A DNA stretch of 60,633 nucleotides, from the NCBI GenBank assembly GCA_944376715.1, contig CALWDO010000014.1, positions 1 through 60,633 of the forward strand, written 5' to 3'. Below the pieces are notes generated by a model. The model was not told the origin of the DNA. It saw only the letters and a list, made by a program, of their open reading frames with translations, and made no database searches. This stretch comes from an uncultured Lachnoclostridium sp. GTDB taxonomy: Bacteria > Bacillota > Clostridia > Lachnospirales > Lachnospiraceae. A program made the translations under genes and the position numbers. This document shows positions 44,775 to 55,400 of the stretch, in pieces. The first letter of the stretch is position 1, and every line of letters begins with the position of its first letter.

Positions 44775-45665
44775 TTATTCTTCATTGCCCAGATAGACAT
44801 TTCCTATGTATTCGATCCCGTTATAACTGACATTGTTCTCATATGCCCTGCGGGCTCTTGCGCGCGTATAGATCTGGACGCCCGCGTAGATCAAAGTCAC
44901 CGTCACCAACACTGTCATAAACGCAGTCATGGAATTACGGAACAGAAATCCTTTTGCCCGACGGAAATGACTCCGTATCCACCAGAGGATCCCCCTCATC
45001 TCCACAGGTTTGTCCGCCATGCTGCGGATCGTGGAGATGATATGGCCCAGGGAAGGGAATCCTGTCGTCTGCATCTTCAGCCAGAACACGCGTAAATCAT
45101 CCGGGTAGCTTTCCGGCGATTCATATCTTCCCTTATAGTTCAGCTCCAGGATCCCAAAGATTGTCCCCGCCGCTTTTCTCAGCCAGGCGCCCTCCTCGAT
45201 CCCGGGATTCAGTTCCGCGAAGTCCAGGAAGTAATTAAACTGAATATCTCCGTCCCTCGTCACATTGATATTTCTTTCATCCAGCAGGAGCATGCCCAGA
45301 TCCGGGTCCGCTCCGCACTCCGCACAGGCGGCCGCCAGGTTCAGCGCCGCTCTCTTACAGTCCGTGAACTCTGCCAGATATACGCCGCCCAACAGGGACA
45401 GCAGATTCTCATGGTAGTATCGAAAGACCAGATTCAGCCGGCTCTCATAGACAAAGGACCCGATAAAATCCCGGTTGGAGAAAAACATCCGGTCGGTATT
45501 CAGTTTTTCTGCCATAATCTTGCGGCATCCGGTGTCCCGGATGGAGATCATGGTGTAAAATACGCCGGTGTCCTTCAGAAGGTCCGTGCAGACATAGATA
45601 TCGTTCACCTCGTTCTGCAGAACCGTCCGGACTATCTCCAGCTCCATATTTAATGCAGGAAACAT
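44775..45665 (-). CDS. Membrane pseudokinase, EssB/YukC-like in layout
   Basis: About 296 residues: an N-terminal soluble domain (to about 225), a membrane segment (about 247-270 counted from a GTG at 45674) and a short outside tail. The soluble part resembles a protein-kinase C-lobe (LLLDERNINVTRDGDIQFNY, then FLDF) but lacks the HRD and DFG catalytic residues and a glycine loop, so I read it as a pseudokinase. The same arrangement occurs in EssB/YukC of type VII secretion. I favour the ATG at 45665; the GTG at 45674 is possible. It lies between the 596-aa unknown and the HAMP sensor. The family link is by pattern only. Confidence 0.6.
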   Translation of the reverse strand: MFPALNMELEIVRTVLQNEVNDIYVCTDLLKDTGVFYTMISIRDTGCRKIMAEKLNTDRMFFSNRDFIGSFVYESRLNLVFRYYHENLLSLLGGVYLAEFTDCKRAALNLAAACAECGADPDLGMLLLDERNINVTRDGDIQFNYFLDFAELNPGIEEGAWLRKAAGTIFGILELNYKGRYESPESYPDDLRVFWLKMQTTGFPSLGHIISTIRSMADKPVEMRGILWWIRSHFRRAKGFLFRNSMTAFMTVLVTVTLIYAGVQIYTRARARRAYENNVSYNGIEYIGNVYLGNEE

Positions 45666-45698
45666 GGGTCCCACCCGCTTTCATTCACATTCTAAAAA

Positions 45699-47489
45699 CT
45701 ATTCTTCCGTCTTCTTCTGGGAAACGATGATAAACGCGTGAGTAAAGATCTCCGGATCGCTCAAAGCCGCGGCCTTGATCTCGTAGACTCCCTCCTGTGC
45801 CGGCGCCGTATAAAGACCGGTGTTGTCGATCTTTCCTCCCTCCGGATCCAGCAGCGTGTAGCTCAGCGCCTCTTCCGGCATATTGATGAAAACCGGATTG
45901 ATATGGACGCTTCCCTTCGGCGGCAGCACGATGGTATCCGGCTGGATCATGATGCAGCCTTTCTGTTCGCTGCGGTCGTATACCCGCTGCTCCAGATCCT
46001 CCGGTTTGAACGCGTACCAGCGGATCCTCAGACCGATCCGTCCCATCTTTACTCTGGGACGCACGCCGACGATAAAGGTTCCCCTGTCGGGCAGGATCTT
46101 GACCGCCTGATCCACCTGGAAGATTTTTTCATCTGTCACCGTACTGTCGGACTCGAAGATACTGCCGTCGCCAAGGATAATGGATTCCCGGTCTCCGGAA
46201 GCGTTCACGTCCCGGCTGATGTATTCGATGCCGATATCCACATATACCGGTCCATTGCCCAGGCCGTGCATGATCTCATCGGAAAAATAGACCTTTCCCA
46301 CTTCGCCGCCGGATCCCAGAGACATCTCGAACACGCCGCTGGAATTGCTGCGCCGTTCCGGTGCCGCGGCAGCGCTCCGCTCAGAGTTTCCCTGTACATA
46401 TACCTGCGGTCTGCCTGCCGAGCCGTCCTGGGGAATCAGAAATTCTTCCAGCTTTTCCAATATCATCAGCTGCTCGCTGCTATATACATACTGATCAAAC
46501 GGAGCCCTCTCCACACGATCGATGATCGAATGACGTTCCGAGCGGATCAGCTGGATCCCGGCGATCCAGAGCTTTTCGTCATATTTCCGGTCCAGATCCA
46601 CATCCAGATTGCCTCTGTAACTGGTCTTATGCACATATTCCAGCGCGGTCCCATATACCGGAGTCAATGCCATAGAAGTATCCGGCGCCGTTTCCTTCAC
46701 ACCCGATTTCTGGACGGTAATCCCGCTGAAGCGGACGGACACATCTCCGTTGCCAAAGATATACTCCTCCGGACGGAAGGTCTGCTCCAGCACCATCGTC
46801 TCGCCGTACTCCTGGCTCACATTATCCGCGCGGATCTGTGTCTCTCCGGGGATCATGCCGTCCGTATCCACTTTGCAGCTGAAAGAGCACACAAAAGGCA
46901 TATGGCTGGTCTTGTGAATCTCCGTACGTGCTTTTACCAGCATGCCCGGTACCGCAAACGTAGGCAGATACTGCGTGATGCGCAGATCGTCGTCCTGATA
47001 CAACACTTTCCAGGCGATATACTCATCCTCTTTTTTAGGCTCCCGCACGCAGTCTCGGCTGTCCTGCAAAAATAATTCATATCCTTCTTTCAGATGATTG
47101 TACTGGCGTTCCTGCGCGTCCGCGTCCTTATTCATCACCGCGTAGACCGGCTCTGTCTTCTCTTCCGCGTAAGCGATTCCCAGGCAGACGCTGCTGGTCT
47201 TCAGATCGCTGTAGCCGCGGATCGTGGACAGCTTCACCACCTGGGTACTGGGCACCACGATCTCTCTGCCGCTGGAATCCAATGCCAGACCGGACTGTAT
47301 CACGACGGAAGATTCATCCACGGCCACCACATCCAGTCCATAGACGATACCGGCTCCATGCAGGACACGGTTGATCAGTCTCCGCTTATTGTTCATATAA
47401 TTCTGCTCGTCTTCAAAATCCCTCGACGTCAGCAGCTTTCCGTAGAAATAGTTGTTGCGTTCAAACGAATAATATCTCCGGTTATTCAT
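45699..47489 (-). CDS. Conserved eCIS-associated protein of unknown function
   Basis: 596 residues without signal peptide or membrane segment. The N-terminus (NYFYGKLLTSRDFEDEQNYM, then NRVLHGAGIVYGLDVV and GLALDSSGREIVVP) follows a pattern I have seen in proteins encoded by eCIS loci of actinobacteria and cyanobacteria, where function is also unknown. The middle is beta-rich. The last 80 residues (GSVHINPVFINMP, IDNTGLYTAPAQEGVYEI) resemble a bacterial Ig-like domain. The gene overlaps the end of the 1645-aa gene by eight bases. An external particle component, for example a fibre or cage part, is a reasonable guess. Confidence 0.7.
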   Translation of the reverse strand: MNNRRYYSFERNNYFYGKLLTSRDFEDEQNYMNNKRRLINRVLHGAGIVYGLDVVAVDESSVVIQSGLALDSSGREIVVPSTQVVKLSTIRGYSDLKTSSVCLGIAYAEEKTEPVYAVMNKDADAQERQYNHLKEGYELFLQDSRDCVREPKKEDEYIAWKVLYQDDDLRITQYLPTFAVPGMLVKARTEIHKTSHMPFVCSFSCKVDTDGMIPGETQIRADNVSQEYGETMVLEQTFRPEEYIFGNGDVSVRFSGITVQKSGVKETAPDTSMALTPVYGTALEYVHKTSYRGNLDVDLDRKYDEKLWIAGIQLIRSERHSIIDRVERAPFDQYVYSSEQLMILEKLEEFLIPQDGSAGRPQVYVQGNSERSAAAAPERRSNSSGVFEMSLGSGGEVGKVYFSDEIMHGLGNGPVYVDIGIEYISRDVNASGDRESIILGDGSIFESDSTVTDEKIFQVDQAVKILPDRGTFIVGVRPRVKMGRIGLRIRWYAFKPEDLEQRVYDRSEQKGCIMIQPDTIVLPPKGSVHINPVFINMPEEALSYTLLDPEGGKIDNTGLYTAPAQEGVYEIKAAALSDPEIFTHAFIIVSQKKTEE

Positions 47490-50400
47490 CCTGCTCTCTG
47501 CCCTCTCTCTTCATTTTTCTTGACCGGTATAAAAGGAAAACTCCCGTACCGATCAGCACCACCGCTGCCGTATAAATCACCGGAAGCCATGGAAAATCCC
47601 CCGTCTGTTCCTGAAAATCCGTCGGCGCAGCGATGGCGTAAACACTCAGATGATCCGTCACCACATAAGCCACGCCTCCGGATCTCCTGGTGTCGAAAAC
47701 TTCTATGGATCCGTCCTCCTGCACGTGTATCACCCGGATCAGGGAATTCTCATAATCCACCGGGATCGGCAGACCGATCTCGATCTCTCCGTCCGGCTGG
47801 ACTTCCTCTCCGTCAACCAGAAGCGTTACGTCATAACCGGCCACAACGCCGTAGTTGTCGCTGATCATCTGACGGACCATATTATCCACGGATTCTGTCA
47901 CCTGGGTACGTTCCACCTGCAGCTGCACATTCTCCGGCAGGACTTCTTCCTCGGCAGACACCACCGCTCCGTAGACCGCATTACGAAGCACAATACCTGA
48001 AAAACTGGGCCCGGATTCTGTATCAGAAAAGCTTCTGCGGCTCTGCAGCCGTCCGCTCGTCTCCGTGATGACCTGCGTCTCCTCCGGCTCTTCCTCCAGC
48101 ACTGCTTCCGGCTCCCTCACTGTATACCCCACTGTGAGTATCCGGCTGTCCTGCATGTGATCCATGACCGCGATCACCTTGAAGGTCGTCGCCCGGCTCA
48201 CGGCGATGGGGCCCGTATACATTTCCAGTTCCTGGACGCGGCTCGGGTCGGGATCCACGCCGTCGGTGCGGTAATAGATCGTAGCCCCTTCCGTTTCGCA
48301 GGAGAACGTCACCGTAGTTCCCACCTCCAGTTCACCGCTGGCGTAATTCGCCACCGGAGTGGCTACCTGATCCGCGAAACCGTACGTGTAGGTGCTCACA
48401 TCGCTCTGCTCAAAGTCGTCGGCCACCGCGATGGCTTTCAGCGTCATGGACTCGTCTACCAGGATCGGCGTGCGGTAAAGATTGCTGGCTGTGGTGGGAT
48501 CCGTCCCATCCGTCGTATAATAGATCCTTCCGGTCTCCGCCGTCAGCGACACCTCTCCCTCCGAGGTAAACACGGCCCCGTCAGGCACTGACGCCGAAGG
48601 CGCGGCCAGTTTGTCCATGATCGTGTAGGTGAAGGTAGCCGAAGAGATCGACCGCTCCGTGCCTTCCGCTATGGCAATGGCCATAACGATCACGTTCTCT
48701 CCGGGATCGCCGGTAATGGTGACCGCATTTCCGGAAGCGCTGCTCTCTGTGGGTGTGGATCCGTCCGTGGTATAATAAATTACCGCATCGGAAACGTCCG
48801 TGTTCAGATGGATCACATCGCCGTTTCTCACAGTGCTTCCGCTCTCCACATCGGCGTAGATACCGCCGTCATAGGAACTGATATTGTAGCTGTAAGTCCC
48901 CACTTCACTGTCGCTGTAGCCCGTCCTGGACGCATAAGTCCTGAGGACTACCATATTGCCGGCCTCGCCGGACAGCACCACGCTGCTTCCCACCAGAACT
49001 TTGGTATTATCCGGGGCTTTGGGGTCGCTGCCGTCCAGAGTATAATAGATTGTGGCGCCGCTGTCGGCTTCCAGCGTGATCCTGGTTCCTGAAGGAACCG
49101 TTGTCCCTGTGTCTACAGACGGGGTGGGTGTGGCGAGCTTTGTAGAAACATCGTATGTAAAGGTAGCTACCGCGCTCTCCATCCCCCTGCTGACCGCGAA
49201 AGCCTTGATCGTCGTCCTGCGCGAGATCCGGAACGGATTCCCGCTGTCAAATACGCTGCTCTCCGTGGTGGGATCCGCGGGCGTATCGTCCCCGTAAGCA
49301 ATCTCGTAATAGATAATCGCGCCTTCTGTGGAACACTGCAGCGTTACTTCTGTGTTCTCCGTCACCGAACCGGACGTCGGTGTGGCATACGGCATAGAAA
49401 CCGCAGACGGGTAACGGAACACCAGCCGGGAAAGCGCACTGGTAGCCAGCCCTTCCCGGTATGCCACCGCCGTGATCGTGAACATGGTATTGTCCCCCGG
49501 TTCCGGCACCGTGACGCCATTGGTGTACAGATATGTGTTTTCCCCTACCTCGCCGGTATCTTCATCAAAGACCGGCTCGCTTCCGTCCAGCGTATAATAG
49601 ATTTGTACGCCGTCTGTATTACAGTAAAGCTGGATCGAAGAACCTGCTTCCACCTCCGCAGGGCTGTCCGCGCTGGTAGCGGGTACCGACATCACGGTCT
49701 CTACCGCTGCCTGATCGCTCACCTGATAGGTAAAACGGACCACTTCGCTGTCTTCATTTACCCGGTACACGCCGCCGTTGTAGGATGTATAGGTCACCGC
49801 CTGCGCCGTGATCGTGAATGTCCTGCCGTAGGTGGCAAAATCTTCCGTCACCATGATCGGAGAATCTGACGTGTATTCTCTCGTGCTTCCTGATGGGGCC
49901 AGATCGCTGCCGCTGGCATCAATGACCGGAACGCTGCCGTCCAGAGTATAAAAGATCCTGCTTCCTGTAGTCGTGCAGAGCAGTCCGATGGTCTCGCCCA
50001 TCTGTATCTCGGTTACATTGTCAGAGCTTGTCGCGATCGTAGAAGTAGGCGCCGCCGTCTGGTTATTCATCCCGTAATAGTAACGGAACGATGTAAAGTT
50101 CCCCAGCTCATGCCCTTCTTCTACTGCCATCGCGTATAATACGATCACGGTATCCTGGCGCAGGCTCTCGTCCGCCGCCACCGCCAGACTGGCGCTGTCA
50201 GTGAGCTGGATCGATAAATCCGAGCACCGGTACCATATATCGTTCAGTTTCAGATATGCCTGCCCGTCTGCCGCGGCGATCCCCATATCTTCCGTCACCT
50301 GGCTGTCCAGCCCGAGCGAGCTTCTCTCCTCTGCCGTCAATACTGTCAGGGTAGGCATCCGGGACGCGAACACATACAGGATCCGGCTGCTGTCAGAGGA

Positions 50401-52419
50401 GGATGTAAGGGTTATACTGTCTCCCACATCCACGGAAGCCCCTCCCGCCGGAGACGCCGTGACCGTGCCCGCCGTCTCAGAGTCCAGAAAACCGAGCCGC
50501 ACTTCTAAGGCGTCGCTGTCTGTGTACCCGTTGTTCCCCAGCGTATGGCAGCGGACATACAGGTATGCTGTCTGATTGCTGCTGACAGAACTCAAAGAAA
50601 CAGAACCGCTGTAATTCGTCCAGGACGCAGTTCCGAGCGCGTCCGCATCCAACTGTGTTTCACTTAATATATACTGCAGGGAACCGCGCTGCGACTGTGT
50701 ATTCTCCAGCAGGATCCGCTCATCCTGGGATAACGTTCCGGTTATGGCGGCTCCGCTCTGCGTGGTCACATCCGATTCCGCCGGCGTATCCAGCTTCATC
50801 GTCCAGGAAAACTTTGTAAAGCCTCCCATCTCCGAACCTTCCTTGACAGCCAGCGCATAGACAGAATCCAGATGGTCCTCCTGCCGCAGATCATCTACAT
50901 TTACCGGGGTGCTTCCGCCTGGAGCCAGGACTGCACCTGCCGGACAACGATACCAGCGGTCATTGACATACAAATACTGGCCGCTTCTCACTGTCACAAG
51001 GGCCGGGGAAGACGTTCCCGCCGATGATAATGCAGTGTCAAGTCCGCTCCTTTCTCCCCCCGATATCTCTGTCAGAGACGGATCCGTATTTCCGATCACG
51101 TACAGGATGCTCGATCCGGAAGCCTCTGTGGGAGCGGTCAAGGTGATAGTTCCGCCCGCTGAAACTTCATTATTTGCTACCGGAGATGAAGTCACTGGAC
51201 CGGGAGCAGTTCTTAGATAAGTCAATTCAATGCATTTTGTATTGCTTCGCACATATTGGGTGCCGTCATCCTGCTCCGCCGGATAACTTCTTATGTATAA
51301 ATGACTGCTGTTACCGGGAGAAAACGGTCCGCTGTAATCCTGCCAGTCAAGATTTTCATCTGGCAAATTGTCTCCACTCGCTAATACATACTGTAAGGTA
51401 TAGACGCCTTCCGTATCAGTCGTGGAGAGAAGGATCTCTTCTTCGCCGGATATAGGACCACTGTCGGAAGATCCAATCTCTGCGCCGCTGGCGGTGGAGA
51501 CGGTCGGTTCCTGCAAAGCCACAGGTGCGCCTTCCCCGTCTGTTCCGTAAGTAAAGGTATAGGTATGGCTGGTGGCAAGAAGGCCGTCCAGACGAAACGT
51601 ACCCCTGCTACCAAAGAAAGGATTGACATATATCTGACTCTTCAAATTGCTGACCGTGAGCATTTCTATCTGATAAACCGCTTTTCCATCTCTGGTCAGA
51701 GGAATACCCTCCTCCTGGTCATACTGTTCCAGATTATATTCTTGTGCGAAACTTTCCAGCAAATCCTGACAGTAGTTTCCGCCCCCGACCGCTGCCATTA
51801 TGTTCTCACTATACCTTTGGGCATATTCGCTCATATGATTAACATAATATTCTGCCAGACTGTCTTCCAGATCTTTTGTCTCTTGTGTACCTGTAGATAC
51901 CCGGTAATAAGTTATAGATTCAGCAATCCCGGTTTCCTGATTTCTATACAAAACTGGAAACGCCTCCCGGAAATTTGACCAGCTACTAGGGCTTTCAATT
52001 GTTTCTCCATCTTCGGTAACAGTCCAATTCAATTCCGGATCTGAAATGACAGGATCGAACATTATCTCAGAATTATAGCTTTCCACAGATACAGCAATCG
52101 GATTTTCAGGGTTTACATTCTCTGAGGAATCCGAATGATTAGAATCATAATTGTTATCAATCTCAAACTCATCCGACTTAACATCGAAAGTATGCCAATA
52201 TACCAACGTATCATCCGGCTCAGCCTCTCCCCAATCCATATCTGTTTCAACATCGCTTATACGCAAAATTCCGGAAACTGACACCGCCGCCCTTACGCTG
52301 CCCCCTGCAAGGAGTGCGGCAGCCAACGCGCAGAGAACGCCTGCTCCCAGAAGCGAGGGTTTTCTGATCTGTCTTATCTCATTATGAATTTTTTTCCATA
52401 CTCTCTGCCTTCTGCTCAT
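47482..52419 (-). CDS. Giant surface protein with CHB_HEX_C-type repeats (1645 aa)
   Basis: A type I membrane protein: basic N-terminus, signal-anchor at about 22-40, a huge outside region, a C-terminal membrane segment at about 1612-1631 and a basic tail; no LPxTG. Residues about 780-1430 hold about seven repeats with the chitobiase/hexosaminidase C-terminal motif IYYTLDGSDP or IYYTTDGSTP; two degenerate ones lie before. A conserved domain with EIEIGLPIPVDYEN precedes the final segment and recurs in the 2308-aa paralogue. These repeats are usual in adhesins and cell-wall proteins. Placement inside an eCIS operon is unusual. It starts 69 bases after the paralogue. Confidence 0.78.
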   Translation of the reverse strand: MSRRQRVWKKIHNEIRQIRKPSLLGAGVLCALAAALLAGGSVRAAVSVSGILRISDVETDMDWGEAEPDDTLVYWHTFDVKSDEFEIDNNYDSNHSDSSENVNPENPIAVSVESYNSEIMFDPVISDPELNWTVTEDGETIESPSSWSNFREAFPVLYRNQETGIAESITYYRVSTGTQETKDLEDSLAEYYVNHMSEYAQRYSENIMAAVGGGNYCQDLLESFAQEYNLEQYDQEEGIPLTRDGKAVYQIEMLTVSNLKSQIYVNPFFGSRGTFRLDGLLATSHTYTFTYGTDGEGAPVALQEPTVSTASGAEIGSSDSGPISGEEEILLSTTDTEGVYTLQYVLASGDNLPDENLDWQDYSGPFSPGNSSHLYIRSYPAEQDDGTQYVRSNTKCIELTYLRTAPGPVTSSPVANNEVSAGGTITLTAPTEASGSSILYVIGNTDPSLTEISGGERSGLDTALSSAGTSSPALVTVRSGQYLYVNDRWYRCPAGAVLAPGGSTPVNVDDLRQEDHLDSVYALAVKEGSEMGGFTKFSWTMKLDTPAESDVTTQSGAAITGTLSQDERILLENTQSQRGSLQYILSETQLDADALGTASWTNYSGSVSLSSVSSNQTAYLYVRCHTLGNNGYTDSDALEVRLGFLDSETAGTVTASPAGGASVDVGDSITLTSSSDSSRILYVFASRMPTLTVLTAEERSSLGLDSQVTEDMGIAAADGQAYLKLNDIWYRCSDLSIQLTDSASLAVAADESLRQDTVIVLYAMAVEEGHELGNFTSFRYYYGMNNQTAAPTSTIATSSDNVTEIQMGETIGLLCTTTGSRIFYTLDGSVPVIDASGSDLAPSGSTREYTSDSPIMVTEDFATYGRTFTITAQAVTYTSYNGGVYRVNEDSEVVRFTYQVSDQAAVETVMSVPATSADSPAEVEAGSSIQLYCNTDGVQIYYTLDGSEPVFDEDTGEVGENTYLYTNGVTVPEPGDNTMFTITAVAYREGLATSALSRLVFRYPSAVSMPYATPTSGSVTENTEVTLQCSTEGAIIYYEIAYGDDTPADPTTESSVFDSGNPFRISRRTTIKAFAVSRGMESAVATFTYDVSTKLATPTPSVDTGTTVPSGTRITLEADSGATIYYTLDGSDPKAPDNTKVLVGSSVVLSGEAGNMVVLRTYASRTGYSDSEVGTYSYNISSYDGGIYADVESGSTVRNGDVIHLNTDVSDAVIYYTTDGSTPTESSASGNAVTITGDPGENVIVMAIAIAEGTERSISSATFTYTIMDKLAAPSASVPDGAVFTSEGEVSLTAETGRIYYTTDGTDPTTASNLYRTPILVDESMTLKAIAVADDFEQSDVSTYTYGFADQVATPVANYASGELEVGTTVTFSCETEGATIYYRTDGVDPDPSRVQELEMYTGPIAVSRATTFKVIAVMDHMQDSRILTVGYTVREPEAVLEEEPEETQVITETSGRLQSRRSFSDTESGPSFSGIVLRNAVYGAVVSAEEEVLPENVQLQVERTQVTESVDNMVRQMISDNYGVVAGYDVTLLVDGEEVQPDGEIEIGLPIPVDYENSLIRVIHVQEDGSIEVFDTRRSGGVAYVVTDHLSVYAIAAPTDFQEQTGDFPWLPVIYTAAVVLIGTGVFLLYRSRKMKREGREQDE

Positions 52420-52488
52420 ATGCGCTCTCCTCTATATGGTATGCTAACACAATCCCTTCCGGGGGGCATTACTCGTTCGGGTAGTCTT

Positions 52489-55400
52489 TCATCGGTTTTC
52501 GCGGTACTTTTTTACTTTCCGGCTGATGTAATACGCTATGCCCGCAATGGCTGTCAGCCCTGCGGCAACCTCCAGGATCAGAAGATAATTGAATCCGCTG
52601 CCGGCTCCGTCCGGATGTTCCAGACCGATCAGTACATAGTGATTCTGGTCCGTCATATACGCGTAAACCATTCCGTCTTCCCGCCTTGTCTCCAGCGGTG
52701 TGACCGCATTGTTTCCATCGATGCTGGCGATGATTACCGCTGCGTTTTCGTATCCTTCCGGAATCGGGATGCCGATCTCTGTATCTCCGTCCGGGCGCAC
52801 CGCCGTGCTTCCTGACATCAGGCGGATGTCATAGGACGCCAGTATCGTGTAATCGTCGCCATAAAGCAGTTTTACATTGTCCAGTTCCGCATTTGAATAA
52901 TCCATTACTTCCGTTACCAGGCGCACATTGTCCGGCGCCGCGTCCCTGGCAAAAGAAGCCACGGTATAATATTCTTCTTCCTCCAGCTGGCGCATGCCCG
53001 CAGTATCAGAAGCATTCACTCTGCGCGCAAGGCCGGACGCGTCCGTATCGTGCAGTCCTTCCTCTGCCAAACGCTCTGCCTCCGCCTGTTTCATCTCTAC
53101 TGCCGGGATGGTATCTACTTCATAGTAGAATTCAGACACATCGGACAGCTGCAGGTCTTCCCGGTACGCTACCGCTTTGACGGTAACAGTCCGGTTGACC
53201 GCGATGCCCTCTTCCGTATATTCCAGCAGACTTTCCATATTGTCCAGAGTCGGTTCCGTGCCGTCTGTCGAGTAGTAGATCACCGCGTCGGCAGTGTCCG
53301 TATACAGAGATACCACAGTGCCCGGATCCAGTACCGCGCCATCTTCCCTGGAAGCGGTAGGCGCCGCGGCTTTCGACGCCGCCGTATACTGGAACGATGA
53401 CACTTCACTGACTTCACCGTCTGCGGAAACCGCGATCGCGCGCAGGTTCGTGGTGCGGTCGATCAGGATAGGCTCTGTATAGAGACTGGAGCTTTCCGTC
53501 GGCGTGGTGCCGTCTGTAGTATAATAGATCTGGTCCCCGTTGGAGCTGAGGATTACCCGTGTCGCTATCGTCAGCGTTCCTCCGGACGGAGAGGCTGTCG
53601 GCGCGTTGGGCACTTCCTTGATACGATACATAAAGGAGACTACCGTCCCGGATACTCCGTCCACTCTGGCTACCGCCTTGATCGTAAACGTGCTCCCGGG
53701 AGTTCCCTGGATCGTCACCGTGGATCCTTCAATCCCGCTGTCGTCCGGAGAAGAGCCGTCCGTTGTATAATAAATCGTCGCTCCGGTCACATCCGTCATC
53801 AGATTGACCTTGGATCCATTGGATACCGAGCTTCCTGTCGGCACATCCGCTGTCACGCCTCCTGTGTTCGCGCTGAACTGATAAGTAAACGTAGCCACTT
53901 CGCTGTCTGATTTCCCTTCCTGCCGCGCTACTGCCATGATCGTGATCTGCTCTCCCGCCGCGCCGTTAAGCGTCAGGGAATCTCCCTGTACCACCGCCGT
54001 GTTGCTAAGATCTGTCGGGTCGCTGCCGTCCATCGTATAGTAGACCGTCGCTCCGGACGCCGCGCTAAGGTGAAGTACGGTTCCCCTAGATACGACTGTG
54101 CCGCTCTCGATAGACGCCGTCGGCGCGCCCAGGGTATCCATCAAAGTATAAGTAAACTCCGCCACCTCGCTGGCAACGCCGTCTTTGACAGCAATCGCCT
54201 TGATCGTGGTCGTCTGCGTGATCACAAAGGGCTGGCTTTCGTCAAACACCGGGCTGGACACCGTCGGATCCGCCGGTTCTTCCCCTCCGTATGCCACGGT
54301 ATAATAGATCACCGCGTCTTCCGTACGGTTCCGCAACACCACAGAAGTGGATGCGGAAACGCTGCCGGACGAGACACTGGCATACGGCGCCATCACATCT
54401 CCCGGATATGCAAATGTCAGATGTACTTCGCTGCTCAGCACGAGCCCTGTCCTGGCCGCTACCGCCGTAATGGTAAAATATCCGCTGCTGCCTTCCGGCA
54501 TGACGATGCCCTGGGTAGCGTCGTACAGCATGGTCGAAGAACCTTCCGCGATCTGGAAACTGCCGTCTTCCAGCTCTTCCAGCTGCGGAGAAGTACCATC
54601 CGTCGTATAATAGATGGACGCGCCCCTGGTCAGGGTAGACAGCAGGATCTTCTCGCCGGGCACTACCTGCGCAGGCGACGCCGACGAAGTGGTCGGAACC
54701 GAAGTAGGCGCATCCGCCGCGTCCTTATCCGCGATATTGTAGACAAATGTACGGATCTCACTGTCCAGCATACCGTCCCGCACCGCCATTACACGTACTG
54801 TAAATGTCTCGCTGTAGGAGCCTTCCACAATGATTCCTGTGCTCGGATCATACGGCGTATCAGGCACTCCTGTGCTGTTGCCGATGGAATAATACAGCTC
54901 CGCTCCCTGCGTCGCGCTGGAGAACGAAAGAGAGGCTCCCATATCGATCTCCGTCCGTTCCAGATCTTCGCCGCCGGGCAGATAATAGGTGGACAGGGCC
55001 GCTTCCGGCGCGGAAACCTGCTGCTGCGGATTGACATTATATACATAAGTCGTCACCGCTCCCGGTTCCATATCTTCCATCAGATTTACCGCATAGACAT
55101 AGACAAGCTGTGCATCTGACTCTTCATTGCGGATCACCGCTCCGTCGGCCTCGTCATATACGGTCACTTCATCGGACGACACTCTGTACCATCTGCTGCT
55201 GTTCTGGAAATAGGTGTAACCGCCGCTCACGCCGCCGTCTGCCATCCCGCTGACCAGCGAAGCGTCTGTCACTCTCTCTATCGTAAACGGTGCGTAGCTC
55301 CCGCCGGACGCCAGATAGATAATCCTCGCGCCGGAGGTCTGAGAGGACAGGTTCACCACCTCGCCCGCGTCGATCGAATACGCGCCGCCCGCATCCGGCG

